A stretch of DNA of 59,029 nucleotides, taken from Trichosphaerium sp. ATCC 40318 (Eukaryota; Discosea; Flabellinia; Trichosidae). Made by a program: the position numbers and the translations under genes. The stretch lies in contig JALMLS010000501.1 in NCBI GenBank assembly GCA_038496445.1, positions 1-59,029 on the forward strand. The letters run 5' to 3'. This document shows positions 37,156-49,559 of this stretch, in pieces. Below the pieces are notes generated by a model. The model was not told the origin of the DNA. It worked only from the letters and a program-made list of their open reading frames with translations, and ran no database searches. Position 1 is the stretch's first letter, and each line of letters opens with the position of its first letter.

Positions 37156-37860
37156 ATGAACAGCCACTCTTCCTGCCACAAATCACACACAAGAAAACCT
37201 ACAAACAGAATGAACCTTCCTACGCTACTTTCAGGCCGCGTCTGCAAAGCCAAAACCGACCCGAAAGCTACTCATCACTGTATGAACGATACAGCCAAGG
37301 ATAATCACCTAGCATCTCTCCTGGTGTCCCTCGGGCAAAAAGTTAGGCCTAACCTTGCGGCCGATACGCGAAGCCAAAAAAAATCTACCGCATCTTATTC
37401 TTCTTCTGCCATACCAAAGTGGTTTCCAAGACGCCTACCATCTTTCATAACGGTACTCCCTACGCACACCCCAAACGAAGCGCAAGTTCCTCCGGCTCTT
37501 CAACAACAGCTACCAACCTTTTTACGACGATCAAACTTCCCTTTTGGCGCACCTGCATCGTACAAAGAGTGTAATCAGCACGTTTCAGAATGTTATTGCC
37601 AACAACGTATTCGCGAACTACAAAAGGAACGTACCATCTTAAACAGTGTTTCTCTATCACAACGAAGCACGCGACCACAACAACGACAGCAACAACAACA
37701 AAGCGCTATGCACTCACAAATTAAACCAAAACTTGCCCACCCTACTTGGATACCTGGCAGTTTGATACTACCGCCTCTTAAGACATTCTCAATGGAACAC
37801 CCAGCCACAGTTCGCTTCGTCGATCAACGCATTCGGATGGTTAATACTACCGTATGTTAG
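37156..37860 (+). CDS. Intronless basic protein of 234 residues, unknown
   Basis: An uninterrupted frame from ATG to the TAG at 37858-37860, longer than expected by chance in this AT-rich DNA. It is rich in Ser, Pro, Gln, Arg and His, with the Cys-containing stretch ECNQHVSECYCQQRIRELQKE and a Gln run (RPQQRQQQQQS). There is no signal peptide, membrane segment or fold I recognise; it is probably disordered. Being intronless it stands out among its neighbours and could be a recent or retroposed gene. No homologue comes to mind. Confidence 0.6.
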   Translation: MNSHSSCHKSHTRKPTNRMNLPTLLSGRVCKAKTDPKATHHCMNDTAKDNHLASLLVSLGQKVRPNLAADTRSQKKSTASYSSSAIPKWFPRRLPSFITVLPTHTPNEAQVPPALQQQLPTFLRRSNFPFGAPASYKECNQHVSECYCQQRIRELQKERTILNSVSLSQRSTRPQQRQQQQQSAMHSQIKPKLAHPTWIPGSLILPPLKTFSMEHPATVRFVDQRIRMVNTTVC

Positions 37861-38621
37861 GCGGAAAGAAACGTTTTAAAACAGCGTTCTTTCTTATTTT
37901 TTCGACATTTTCCCGAAACGTCCGACATTTACAAAAGAAGCACATCTTTGGCTCAGTAAACGCTTCTTGGCGAACGCTTTTGGACATGATCTACGTGTTC
38001 AAATCAAAGACACTTGTATAAAGAAGCCTACAACCAGCGACAATCGCATTTTGTTTTTCTTTTTTCGAAACCACCGGAAAAAAAAAACTTGTACAGATAC
38101 CCACAACTCCCACAATCACGTATACAAAAACTTGCACTCCCCCTCGCGATAAATTTCGCAAACCTGTCTATAAAATACAATATTCCTAAACCACTTTGTA
38201 CCAATAATTAAAAAGAAAACAACCACATGAAATAAAAGAATTAAAACCAAATAACAAAAAAAAACCGCGTAGTTGAGTCAATTCTTTCGAAATAATAAAA
38301 AAAAACTTTCCTCACGTCTCATTTTACCAAAAACAATAACAAAAACGCCAAAAGAAAATAAAGTCCAAATCTTCTCTAAAGTGTTTCCTGCTTGTTCACT
38401 CCTTTTTTCTTTTTGTGTGAATCAAATATTCGCTAAACTACAAAAGACAAATTGTTGTCGGTTTTTTATTTGGGGTTTTATTACACTTACGCTGTACGTT
38501 TGAATAAACTCGCGTTGTGACACCAAGTAGAATAAACTTGAGCCGAAAAAAAAGAATCGCCAATTCTAGCCATAATCGCTCTAAATTTCCGTTCTAGCGC
38601 CAGCTACTTCCCCAGTGCGCT
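37861..38621. other. Convergent spacer, AT-rich
   Basis: About 760 bases between the basic-protein gene and the 3' end of MSH3, with long A and T runs and no supported coding frame. Confidence 0.5.
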
Positions 38622-41600
38622 CTAAAGAAGCGTAGTTTGAAGAGCTAAAACGCGCTGTTGAAGATCCTCCTCGTCGCCCTCAATTTTTGAGAAGTTATCA
38701 AGCAGAAACTTCAAGTTTCTACGCTTACTACGTTGTTTAACCAACTTTTCAAGGTCTCGAGAGTAACGAGTAGCGGCTTTAACCTAAATCCGTAAAATCA
38801 GAATTTTGCGCAGTTTCATTTTCGAAATAGGTCATTTGGCATTTAAAGACGATACGTACAACGGTTTTAGGTAGTCTAGCAAGTCTTGCAACGTTTAAAC
38901 CATAACTTCTCGCTTCTACTCCTCTTTCTAACTTGTATAGGAATGTCACTCTACAAAAAATAAGGTTAAACGTATGAAGTCCACGATCATATATTTTGTT
39001 CAAAACAGGAAACTAGTCAGGTTTTTTTGTAATATTTGAAACTTTTGTCGGTTCCTCCTTCGTACCTATCATTTTCTTCGTCCTCTCCCGCAAGAAAGGC
39101 CATATGACAGTTAATAACGCTTGAAGAGAACGTTGCCTCCAAGTTTGCAAGCGAAGGATAATGTGTCACAAAAAGACAGTAAGGTTTTAATTGTTGTACT
39201 AAATGGTGAACGACAGCATAAGCTATAGCAACACCATCGTGAGTAGAAGTCCCTCTACCGAGCTAAAGAGGATTTTAACCGACAGTTTTTAAAAGAAAAA
39301 GATGAAAAAACTTTGAAGCCGAGTTTCCACAGGGTTTGTCTTTTTTGGACAATAGGCACTGCGTATAGATAAAAGACATTCGAGTGACCAGTTTGATATA
39401 CCTCATCCAATATTACAAGCGAGTTAGACGTCGCAGATTGTAAAATATGTGATGTCTCTTTTAGCTCAACCATGAACGTACTATCACCACTCTGTACGTT
39501 ATCAGAAGCGCCCATTCTAGAAAAAAAGTAAGCTCCACGATCAAAAAGATTTTCCTCCTTTGGTTACAGCAAAAACATTTGAAAAACAAAAAAAGCACCT
39601 TGTGAAGATACCATCAAGTGGATGAAGTTGTAAATTATCTGCAGGTACAAAACAACCAAGCTGGGCCATTATAGCAAGCAAAGCAACCATCCTAGTACAA
39701 CAGTCAAGGAGCGGGGAAATAATATGAATAGTTGACCGAATATCGGAAAAAATATAACGAATACGTAGTATATGATCAATCTAACCTTGTATAACATGTT
39801 TTACCACCCATGTTAGGTCCTGTTAATATCATACATTTTGTCCCTTCATCTACCATTTCTAGACCATTAGTAACGAATTGGTCTGTTAGGAGTTCTACGA
39901 TAGGGTGTCGTCCTTCTTCGATGATAAACTGGTTTTGTGTATATGTTAGTTCGAGTAAAAGCGAGTGCAGGTATGAAGTTTTGAGTATTTGTTAAAACTA
40001 TGTGACGTTGAGAACATCCCCGAAACTTTTTAGACCCTTTCACGCACAAACAACGTTGTTGGCGCACTTGGAGTATATTTTTTAATTCGAAAAGAGCGAA
40101 AAGAGAAGTTTCGTTTTTGCGTGCAACGGCAATGCTCGCTTTATTATGTAAACTTGTCTTCTAGTACCTTTTTTGCGTCATCTACGATTTCTGGTCGCGA
40201 GTAGCCGTCCATATTCGCAACTTCTGCAAATGAGTACAAGCAATCCAACTGAGCTACTATACGCATAACCTTTTGGAATTTGGAGTACTTGGTCCCAAAT
40301 TCGCTTAAAAAAACTGCGTTAGTTTCACGTAGTGGCACTTTACAAAAAAGGTTGAGCGCTAGAAATACAAATAACGTTGTTTGTATGTACCCAAGGAACT
40401 TTTGCCATGCTGCTTGAGCTTCCAATAGTAATCGTTCTCCCCATTGTTCCAGTAACTTTATTTGTTCATCAATGTATGGCGTATGAAATCTCTTTACGGA
40501 CTTTGTACTAGACAACGAGTAAGTTTTACTCGAGTAAGTCGGTTTTTTTTTTCTTTGAGCTCCAACTTTTCACAATAATTTTTTTCGAAGTCTCAGAAAA
40601 TTAGAAGGTTAAATAGTTGCTATAGATGTTTACCTTCCCATGATTATCCAATCTGAGGGTATTTTAACTTTTGTTGTCTTTTTTACTTCTATCAGATACT
40701 ACAACACTGTCAATTTTTTGGAACAACATGAAATAAATAATTATGAGGTTCCATCAACATTGTTTGCCCAAAAAATGATCCGGTTGCTTACTTGTGCAGT
40801 AGACATATGTGTATACTTCATTTTTGGGTCTTTCAGTATCCGTCTAATATCAAAAAGATGTGCCGACAATGTGTCATCTATTTCCCGAATACTCTTTGAT
40901 AAACAAACGTCAGCACTAATAAATAACGACAGAATAAAATGGGTACAGCGTAAACAACATTTTAAACTTGCGACTGGCCATAAATGGTATTGTCAAAAAA
41001 TCGAACATGTAAAAAAACAAAACTCAGGCGCACATTCTTTGCAGACGCTATCGCAGGGAACAGTGATAAATCTTTGAATAAATCTTCTAACTTTCTTTTC
41101 TTGTCGGTGTGTTCTATGTTGATAGACCCAAGAAAGTACTTCAACTCTTGCGTGAGATCTGGCATAGTTGTGAATAACTCACGTAAGAGTGGACTATCCA
41201 AGTTTTCGATACTCTACAAAACCCCAAAATCGTTAGCATGGCTCAAAGTAGCGTAAGGAAACTATTTGTAATAAAACAACGGCTTTTTAACGTTGTTTGA
41301 AAAACTTTTTTCAAAATGTCGTCACAACGCGTAAAAATAACGAGAAACGCCGAAAACATAATTTCCGTTTGTAATTAGAGCGTAGCGACTGGTTTTTAAA
41401 TTTTGTTTTTCTTTTTACCTCTTCGGATGGTCTAACATCTTGTAATGCTCGAAAACCGAGTAACACCGTAATAAACTCCTCTACAGTGCACTTTTTGTAG
41501 TAGATGCGAGTTATACCTCTTTCTAAATCGGGAAGACATCGTAACGTTTGGGCCCAAGAGCTTAACATTTCTGATGTTTGTTGGGCTATTTCAGCTACTG

Positions 41601-44000
41601 CATCAAGGCGTGCGTCGATGGCTCTATGCCCGCGGAATTAAATTTTCGGGGCGACCGTAATAACAACGAAAACAAAATATGTTTTTTATCAGTGTAAAGG
41701 TTAAAAACGCTGGTGTCGTACTGTTTTTTGATGAGGGGTTGTTTCATCCATTCTATGAGTTGTCGACGCCCGAAACGTGTTAGAGTGTGATCTATTACCC
41801 ATAAGAGGGAACCTTTCTCTTCTCCGGTCGCTATATGACGATATTAGGTTATAAAAAGGAGAAACCATCGATTTCGAAACGTTTTATTCAGAAAATACGA
41901 AAAGCAAAACGAGTACCATCGAACAAAAAAAAACGCCAAAAAATACCTTTGTTTGTCATTATTTCCAGGTTATCTAATGTTGTACCATCTAACTTCATGT
42001 GGTTCAATTGCATAAAGTGTTTGATATTACAATCAAGGCAAAAGAGACCTTCCAACTAAAGAAAACATTATCAATAAAACAGGAAAAAAAGCACGTGCGT
42101 TGAATGTCGTCAAGTGATCAATGAGCACACCAAAGCATCGTTGTATTGGTGTTGGGAGTTCGAGAATATAATCCAGTGATTTTGTAGTTTGCTCAGTGGA
42201 TTTATCGCCTTCATCCTAATAGTAAATTTAATCACAAGGTTCAACATTGTGTTAAGCAAAACTTACGCACAGTTACAACTAAATTCTTTTTGTACAAATC
42301 TTGAATGGCATCTTTGGTCGTAAGCTCGTCATACAGGGTGTTTGGTTTCTTCTCAAGCCTGGCACTATCTCCACTCGAGCGCGTACTAACAAAAAACATA
42401 GTCAGTTCGATTGCGTTGAGATATGAGAAGCACGAACCGAGTGAAGTGTTCTATTAGTTTTTCAGTTTCCTCAGACAAGTTTTCTGGTATTAACAGTTCA
42501 CAAGGGTTGATATGCGATAACCGCGTATCAAGCTCGGTACGTAAGAAAGTGTCTTCAAACGAATCAAACAGAATCTCCCCTGTGGTAGCACGTATTGCCT
42601 AAAAATGGTAAATAAGAAACAGATTAAAATAGATAAATACTTTACACAAACTCTTCGCGTACCACAAGGCTGATTTGGGCAGTTCTTTTATCCTTTTCTT
42701 CCTCGTAAAGACACAGTAAATATCTAGCAGTGCCACTCCCAACGCTCGCTCCACCCAAAGGATCATCAACCTCTTTTGTTAAAGTTACACAAATTAATTA
42801 ATCAATGAGAGATTAATGTACCGCCAACAAGTGTCGATTTTGTGTACAACGCTGTAAGAGCACGTTCAAATAACTTTGATTTTGTTGTACTCACTGCTTT
42901 TAGCGCTCTTGTTTCTGTTTGTGTAACAACACCGACCTTATGACCGGCCATAGCTAAGCTAAAGACATTGAAGTTAAACACTGTGCTTTCAATATCTTTT
43001 CACCTTACCGTTTTGCGTGCACGTGAAGACGATGAACAGGAAAAGAGGTTGTAAGAACACCACGTTTATATCCAGATCCAATATTAAGTACTTTGGCAGT
43101 GATCTTTGTACGTTGTAAGTAATCTTTTGAAGAACTTCGAAGGATTTTTGGTGTACCTCTGCGTCTTTGTTAAACATTACGTATTTATAACCATTCTCAA
43201 CAAACAGAATAGTATCTTGGTATTTACGCTTAATCTTTGCGTATTGTTCCTCAAATGGTGTCTTCTTTTGCTTCCTTTGTGGTGCCTTTGCAGGAGATTT
43301 TTTGTCTTCATCATCGTCATCTTCTCCTGTACCTGACATTCGCCTTTGATCAAACTTCTTTGCCCAATTTAGGTGGACCTTATTGTCTCTCTTCTAATGG
43401 TGTACGATTATCAAACAATGTTAAATTTCCAGTAAAAAACAATCACTGAAAGCAGTCTAAAGTGACAAGTATTTGTACCGTTGTTTTCAACTTTTGTTGT
43501 ATGAGTTTCACCATGTCTTGTTTGGAATTTGTTGCGTCTGTCATATCAACATCCTTGTTGTTTTTAGTAACGTTAGATTATTGTAGTAGCATAGATAGTA
43601 GTATTGATGGAGTGGATACAGTTTTAAGTGTACAAGTTTAGTCTGTCAAATAAAAGTTCAAAAAACAATATAAAAAGCCTACCTCATTATCGCTTGAATC
43701 GTCTAGGGAATCTGACAGCATTTTCTTCTGTTTTTTTTTGGGTGGTTCATCATCGGCCTTAAAAATGCGTTATTACGCGATTTTCAGTAGTATTGACGCA
43801 CGTCATCGATTTGGCGACGTTTTTGCCCTGTGATTGTCTTTGGTTTTGCTGCGAACTGAATTACAGGTTAAAAAATGCTTTTCGGTGCTATGGCATACCT
43901 GAGAGAAGTTTAGAGCAGGTTTCTTCGCAACCTTCTTTTTTTTTATTTTAATGGTTTTCTTCTTTTTGAAGTACTTGGAGATAGTGTTCTCCTGTGACAT
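38622..44000 (-). CDS. MSH3: DNA mismatch repair protein MSH3 (MutS homologue)
   Basis: MutS-beta subunit (with MSH2) that recognises insertion/deletion loops in nuclear DNA. It runs from the ATG at 44000 (another ATG lies 39 bases upstream) to the TAG at 38622-38624 through some twenty-five exons. The N-terminal end reads [14 protein letters not shown], a possible PCNA-binding box with Glu for the usual Gln, next to lysine-rich nuclear signals. The mismatch-binding domain has [13 protein letters not shown] and [16 protein letters not shown], where MSH3 rather than MSH6 wording fits. The ATPase domain has the Walker [15 protein letters not shown] and [11 protein letters not shown]-like blocks ([16 protein letters not shown]) and [10 protein letters not shown]-terminal helix-turn-helix and acidic tail close the protein. 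All core motifs are intact. It is head-to-head with the next gene. Confidence 0.93.
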
Positions 44001-44138
44001 CTTTGTAAGTGCCAAAGTTTTCGAGGTAAACGATTTCACGAAAGTTTTAAGCTAGTGCAGCGTACTTAACACATAACCGTTACATCCCGCCAAACTCATT
44101 ATTTAAAAAACCAATCAACAAAAACAAAGCAACCTCGT
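44001..44138. promoter_or_regulatory. Shared spacer of MSH3 and the FHA-like gene with an E2F-like site
   Basis: The 138 bases between the two divergent start codons contain TCCCGCCAAA at 44085-44094, whose reverse complement TTTGGCGGGA is the standard E2F/DP site. MSH genes are cell-cycle regulated through E2F in animals and plants. One copy could arise by chance, but its place midway between two nuclear genes is suggestive. Confidence 0.5.
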
Positions 44139-47100
44139 ATGCTGACGTATGCTATTTCAACCGTGAGCACTCGCTCAGGCGAGAGAGTCGTTAAAAAAAA
44201 GGTGGTATTTGCAAGACCATGTGCTTTTGGCTCTGAGTACGTAGATTATGCGTTTATACAACTATTGTAACATTTTACTACAACAGCCCTCAAAAGAGCC
44301 ATGGATCAGTTCGAATTGTACTTTCTTCGTCTTCTATTCAACCCCTGCATTTACTAGTACAGCAAATAGCGCCTGGTGTACGATCAACTTCAGTTTTACA
44401 AGTTTACAATCTGTAGACACTACAATTCACTCGTATGTGTGACGATAAAGGTGTTCTATTCGTCAATAGCCACCAAGTTGGCACTACGCCGTATCAAAGC
44501 AAAAATAAAGACTACACTATTATACTGGGTACAAAGACGATACGTATAACAAGCGATGGCGTACGTACTACTTTTTAGCAGCTGCGATGCAATGTTTTTT
44601 CAGTTTTGCTTTTTTTTTGAAAGCCGTTAACTTTTGTAGGATGCCAAACCGCCCTCTGAACGACCTCAAAAACCAAAATCAACGGAAATTAAGGTACAAT
44701 GTCGCTTACACAGATAATTCCTAACTTCTCTAACTCACTTAAGATGGCCACTACAAGTACTGACCCTAGTTCTCCGCCTACTTCAAGCGGTTTCGATGTT
44801 CATCAGCCAGCTTCAAGTGCTTCCGATAATGATCTTATCTATGCTCCACTATCTCAATCTCAAAAGTTCTCTACTGGACCTGCTCTTTCAGATGACAGTT
44901 TAAAAAGCTCGTTTGAAGCGAAAGCATCCCTGGCAACGGGTAATACCGAGGTTGTTACACCACAGATACCTCCAATGGACCCAGTACAACCAAAGGAAGC
45001 AGTGCAAAAAACACAACCAGCAGCGAAATCAACAGCGAAACAAGCTCAACCTAAAGTTACCAAAGTGAAACTTACAATACCAAAGAAAAAACTTGCTAAG
45101 AAGACACCTGCCAAGGTTACAAAACCTGCCAAAGACATAGATCCTGCTACCATTGTTGATGCAGAGGTACGTATCTCGCGAGTTTTCTTTAAGAACAGCA
45201 TTTGCTTGTCCTTTTTTGGAGTTAACACTCATTTTTTTGGTAGTGGCTTAGGAAGGCTTTGGAACCACACATGGATTGGTTAGCTGCTCATAAAGATGTA
45301 AATTGCGTCCGTAGAATCGCCACAATGCCAAAAGTTGGACCTAAACAAGCTGTGGTGAAACTAGGTGGCAAATATTGTCATGAGGGTATGAACTAGTATT
45401 TTTTTTTGTTTTACCACTAAAACTACCAATTTCTTATTGTACACCACCTGTGGTTTGGCTGTTAGTTCATTCAAACTCGTTTTAAGACCGTGTTCCTGTT
45501 TACTAATGTTTTTTTGTGATAGGTTACGAAGAGGTCCTGAAAGACTTGGGTTTTGTTCGTCACCCTGCGAAAAAAGGAACAAACGATATTAAATTTCGAT
45601 TGCTGCCTTCTGGCAGGTTAAGAAGCATGAAAGATGCGTTAATTAAATATTTTGAAGAACAAGAAGGAGAAGAGTTGGTACGCAACTGCAAACAACTCAT
45701 TTTTTTCGCTCTAAGCCAAAAATAGGCGTTTTGTTTATTTCTCATTATTTTCTCGTCCACGAGGTTAATTAATATTAACTTGTTTTTTGTAAATAGCGTT
45801 CTGATGGTACTATCCCTTCTTCTGATGGGTTGTTATCTTCAGAAGCAGATAGGAGTGGTATACATGGTAGTAGAAATACAACCGGAGGTTCAGCTACTTT
45901 CAACTCTGCAGTAGGCATCAGCGTCACTGAGCAACAAGCGCTCCAACAATGTAGCATTACTCTACCTGAAATAGCACTACCAGGCTTAATGAAACGTACG
46001 TTTGATACTCTAGCCATTCTGTATGAGTGATGTACTAACTTTTTTTCTTTTACAGCTGAGAAGTTTGTACCTAGCATGCCTATAGATGTACCCAATGACG
46101 CAGTTTTTTCAGGCATACCTGATATGCCTAATCCTACACAGGCCCATAAAAGTCCGTTCAGTGAGCTTGAACGTGGTACCGTTCAAGCAGCTCTTCCTGT
46201 ACCATTATCTGCGTTAGCCTTACCGAAGCCTGTTCCTATGGAAGATACTCAAGCAGACGTACCAAGTACCGTCACTACACCTAAGGAAGAAGCTGTTATT
46301 CAGAAGAAGGAAGAATTTGCAAAGCCTTTCACACCTAAAAGGAGGAAAACCATAAAGATCAAAAAGAGAAAAGCAACACCAATCACAAAGAAAAAGCATA
46401 AAGTTTGCACTGTATCTGAAGCAAGGACACAATCTAAGAAGACCGAAGAGTCTCCAAAAGAAGCGCTAGATAAAAAGCTTATGGAGGCAGCAAAAGAAGA
46501 AGAAGCTGCTATGGAGTCAGACGAAGTATCGTTTGAAGAAGAGTCGGATAGCGAGGCTGAAGAGTCAAGAGAAGTTCCACAAGAAGAACCGACACCATTA
46601 TCTGAGCAAAAACCTAAAGTATCTCGTAGAAGAAAGAAGAGTATTGTGATTATTAGAACTCCTAAGAAGAAGCAAAAGCAATCTGTTAAACAGAGTAATT
46701 GTGATAAGGAAAATCTCACACCAAATGACAGACGTAAATCAAAATCGTATGATGATCAATACAATGTCAACAAATACGTCAAAAATGGCTGTACGTTTTT
46801 TCTTTTTTTTTGCACCTTTTTTTTTCTCTTTACTAAGTCATTTCTTAGATGGTCTGGCACCTACTAGAATAGAAGATCAACGTGTTGGTGTAAAACGTAC
46901 TGTTAAAAAACCAGAGCGATTCGTGCCACCTGTTTCTGCCTCTCCAAGAAAAAAATCGAAATCTTTTAAGTCGCCTGCTAAGAAGTCAAAATCAAAAGTC
47001 TCAAAGCAAGACCAACTTGTACAAGTTGTACGTTCTCTTTCTTTGTTTTTTCTCTTTCCCCATCACTTTAGTTCTTTGACTGTTCTTGTACTCACTCTAT

Positions 47101-48179
47101 AAACTAGGCCCTTCCGCAGCTTCAATGGTACCCTCCTTTTGCTGCAAAAATAGATCGTATCCCTTTTAAATCGAAAGAAGATTTTTACAAGTACGTGACG
47201 AATGTTTTAGAAAAACCCCATAAATATCTCCTTTCAAATCGTTTTTTTTGCTAGTTGATATGAATATCCCTTCGATGATAATTTTTACACGGTGTTCTTT
47301 TCTTAGGCTAATTACAACGAACTTGTTGTTGCCCGAAGTGACTTTTTTGTTTTTTTTAACCAAATGTTCACTGACTTTTTTTTTGTTTTCTCGTCCTGTT
47401 GTTAACCCGTATTTTTTTTGTTTAGTGCTCCAATGTCAGAAATATGTTTGTCCTTGTTTAAATCCCTTGGTGGATTCAGATCTACTCAAGAACTAAAGTT
47501 TGTATTACAACAATCTGATATTATTCCTAAATTTGTTGTTTCCGCAATCACAGACTCGAACGAAGAGCTCTTAAGTACGTGATTATACTATTTCAAACAC
47601 AGCTTTTTAACACTACCTATAGATCATCTTGTACAATCAGGCGAATTGAAAGCAACTTGGGATACCAGAAACAAGTGCTACGCCTACATCCACCCAGAAG
47701 CAGCTCCTTACTTTAGTTCTCATGAAACTGGAATTGAATTCGATGCTGACCTTCTTCCTACTACTGATGTACTGGAAAATTTTTCAGAATTATTTGATAC
47801 AATCGCAAAGCTATCAAAGCAAGGCTCTTTTGTTTCAAAAGACACAAGCCTTCACGTGCCAACTGTAGAATTACTTAAGGTTTGTTTTGTAGTTTGTTGT
47901 TTAGTTTTCCCACAAAATTCTTACTTTTAAATTTAGAGGACTCTTGAACAGAACTTGTATCAGCGTCTTGGAGATTTCGTTTATGATATTCTAATGATCA
48001 TAAATTCCGATCTTGTACCTGACGCAAAGCCAGAACACTTTAATGCTGCTTTGGAAGCAAGGGTAAGTGTATCAGGTGTTTTCACTTTTTTATGGCTTGT
48101 TCTTCCTCCAACTTTTTACTTACACTGTTTGCCTTTTTAGCATTCCTTGGTATCAATTCTAGAGACCCATTACTTCTAA
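44139..48179 (+). CDS. Lysine-rich nuclear protein with an FHA-like N-terminus
   Basis: From the ATG at 44139 about a dozen exons join. The first 100 residues (HGSVRIVLSSSSIQPLHLLVQ ... GVLFVNSHQVGTT ... DYTIILGTKTIRI) have the beta pattern of a forkhead-associated domain, though the IGR signature is not clear. Long disordered parts follow, with Lys/Pro-rich segments (KVKLTIPKKKLAKKTPAK, KRRKTIKIKKRK) and an acidic stretch. A compact block (WLRKALEPHMDWLAAH ... KYCHEGYEEVLKDLGFV) lies between them. The C-terminus (SLFKSLGGFRSTQELKFVL ... SGELKATWDTRNKCYAY) looks like a winged helix. The stop is probably at 48177-48179 after LVSILETHYF; a second acceptor gives an alternative end at 48291. Composition points to a chromatin or DNA-repair protein; exact function unknown. 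Confidence 0.68.
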
Positions 48180-48471
48180 AAGCTATTATAACCGCAAAAA
48201 GTAAATCCAACATGTACAATAAATGCAACCTACCAAACATTAACGGTCTTGCTCTTCTCTTTTTTAGTCGCTGTGGTTTCAATTTTTTTAGAAAACAATT
48301 CACTATTGAATAAAGAATGGTACTACATGAAACATCATGTATTTCTAAACGGGAGAACGCAGTAAAAAATCGTTTGCAGATTTAGGTATTCAAAAAACTG
48401 CAAAGAACAAAACTGGCATTGTAAAAGAAGGAATCAAAGTTATAGTTTGTTGGCTTTTTAGTTTTCATTTG

Positions 48472-49455
48472 TCACATTGTTGTACAATAAAAAGAAGATG
48501 ATTTGATAAGCACCTCATCAACGGTACCAGATATACAACGTAGAATTTCACGTGACACACCTTTGTAGTCCAAAACCTCCGCTTTTTCAAAACATTGTTT
48601 CCAATAAAATGGGAGTACCATTGCAAGCAGTTTTTAGCTGTTCAGCACTTTCCTGTTTGTTTCTTCCGGATACATGGGCAACAAGAAAACTGTTGTAAGC
48701 AGAGTCTATTTTGTGCTTGTTGCTGTTTGACAAGTGCAAGTAAGCCATCACAAAAACAAATGACATTAAATCACCGTTTGGTGTGTAGGCGTGTGTTGAC
48801 TCATCGTTTAGCCACTCCTCGTACACTTGTGGTGCAAACTTGGCGCGTCCACTTATTGGAATAGGTGCTGTGTTTGTTGTGGCAGATCCCCAATCAATCA
48901 ACACATAACGTGGTTCATCTTCAAAAGGTTGAGGTAGAAGCATGATATTCGAAACAGAGATATCTCTGAAGAGGTATGAATGAATAGGGAAGGGGTAAAA
49001 GAGTATGTGTACCTGTGAACAACACCTTTACTGTGAACAAGCTCAAGCGTCTCGATTATTTGTTTTGTCAGCAACACAAAGTCAAATGGAGCATATGTAT
49101 GGTCTTGATTCAGACGATCCAGAATTTGTGTTTCACGATCCAAGTTTGGCTGTACTGGATCCATATCCGTATCCTCTTTGAACTCTTTAAATGCAACATA
49201 CTTTGAAGGATCATTATTGGATAAGTACATCATGTAGACTGTCCCGTGAGCACCCAATCCAAGTACTTTTCTTGGTACATAGTCAACCCATTGATTGTGA
49301 ACACTTTTGATATGTATCCAAGATGGTCAGGTCTGTTAGTTTAATAAACTTACCAGGTCCTTTAATCCTTCACCTGGCATACCTGATTCAATCAAGTATT
49401 TTTCAGGTGTTGCATAGTCTTTAAAAGTTATATCAAATTCAGTCTTTCTGACCAT
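48472..49455 (-). CDS. Atypical protein kinase, with a frameshift or very short intron near its end
   Basis: From the ATG at 49455 (MVRKTEFDITFKDY) the domain has a Gly loop GLGAHGTVY, AFKEF with the ATP lysine, VVHRDISVSN with catalytic Asp, and IDWGSA, a DWG in place of DFG. Between DRETQILDRL and the segment LLTKQIIETLELVH only about ten residues remain, so beta-4, beta-5 and the hinge are nearly absent. After GRNKQESAEQLKTACNGTP, the frame in use reaches a TGA at 48587, but the neighbouring frame continues FYWKQCFEKAEVLDYKG to a TGA at 48472-48474. Either one base is extra near 48606-48613 or a 37-base GTACTC...AAAAAG intron is removed. The gene starts 104 bases from the PA-domain gene. 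Confidence 0.65.
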
Positions 49456-49559
49456 CTTGTTTGTTACATAAAGAACATGAAGTTTCCGTGAATGGAATGA
49501 AAAATGCGAAATATATTTAACTGTTTTGACTTCAAAGACACCGCTAATACAGTTCCTTC

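Noticed and set aside
40640-41077. Plus-strand frame of 145 codons with hydrophobic segments
   Set aside because: It lies across MSH3 exons and introns on the minus strand and shows no splice signals or family resemblance of its own.
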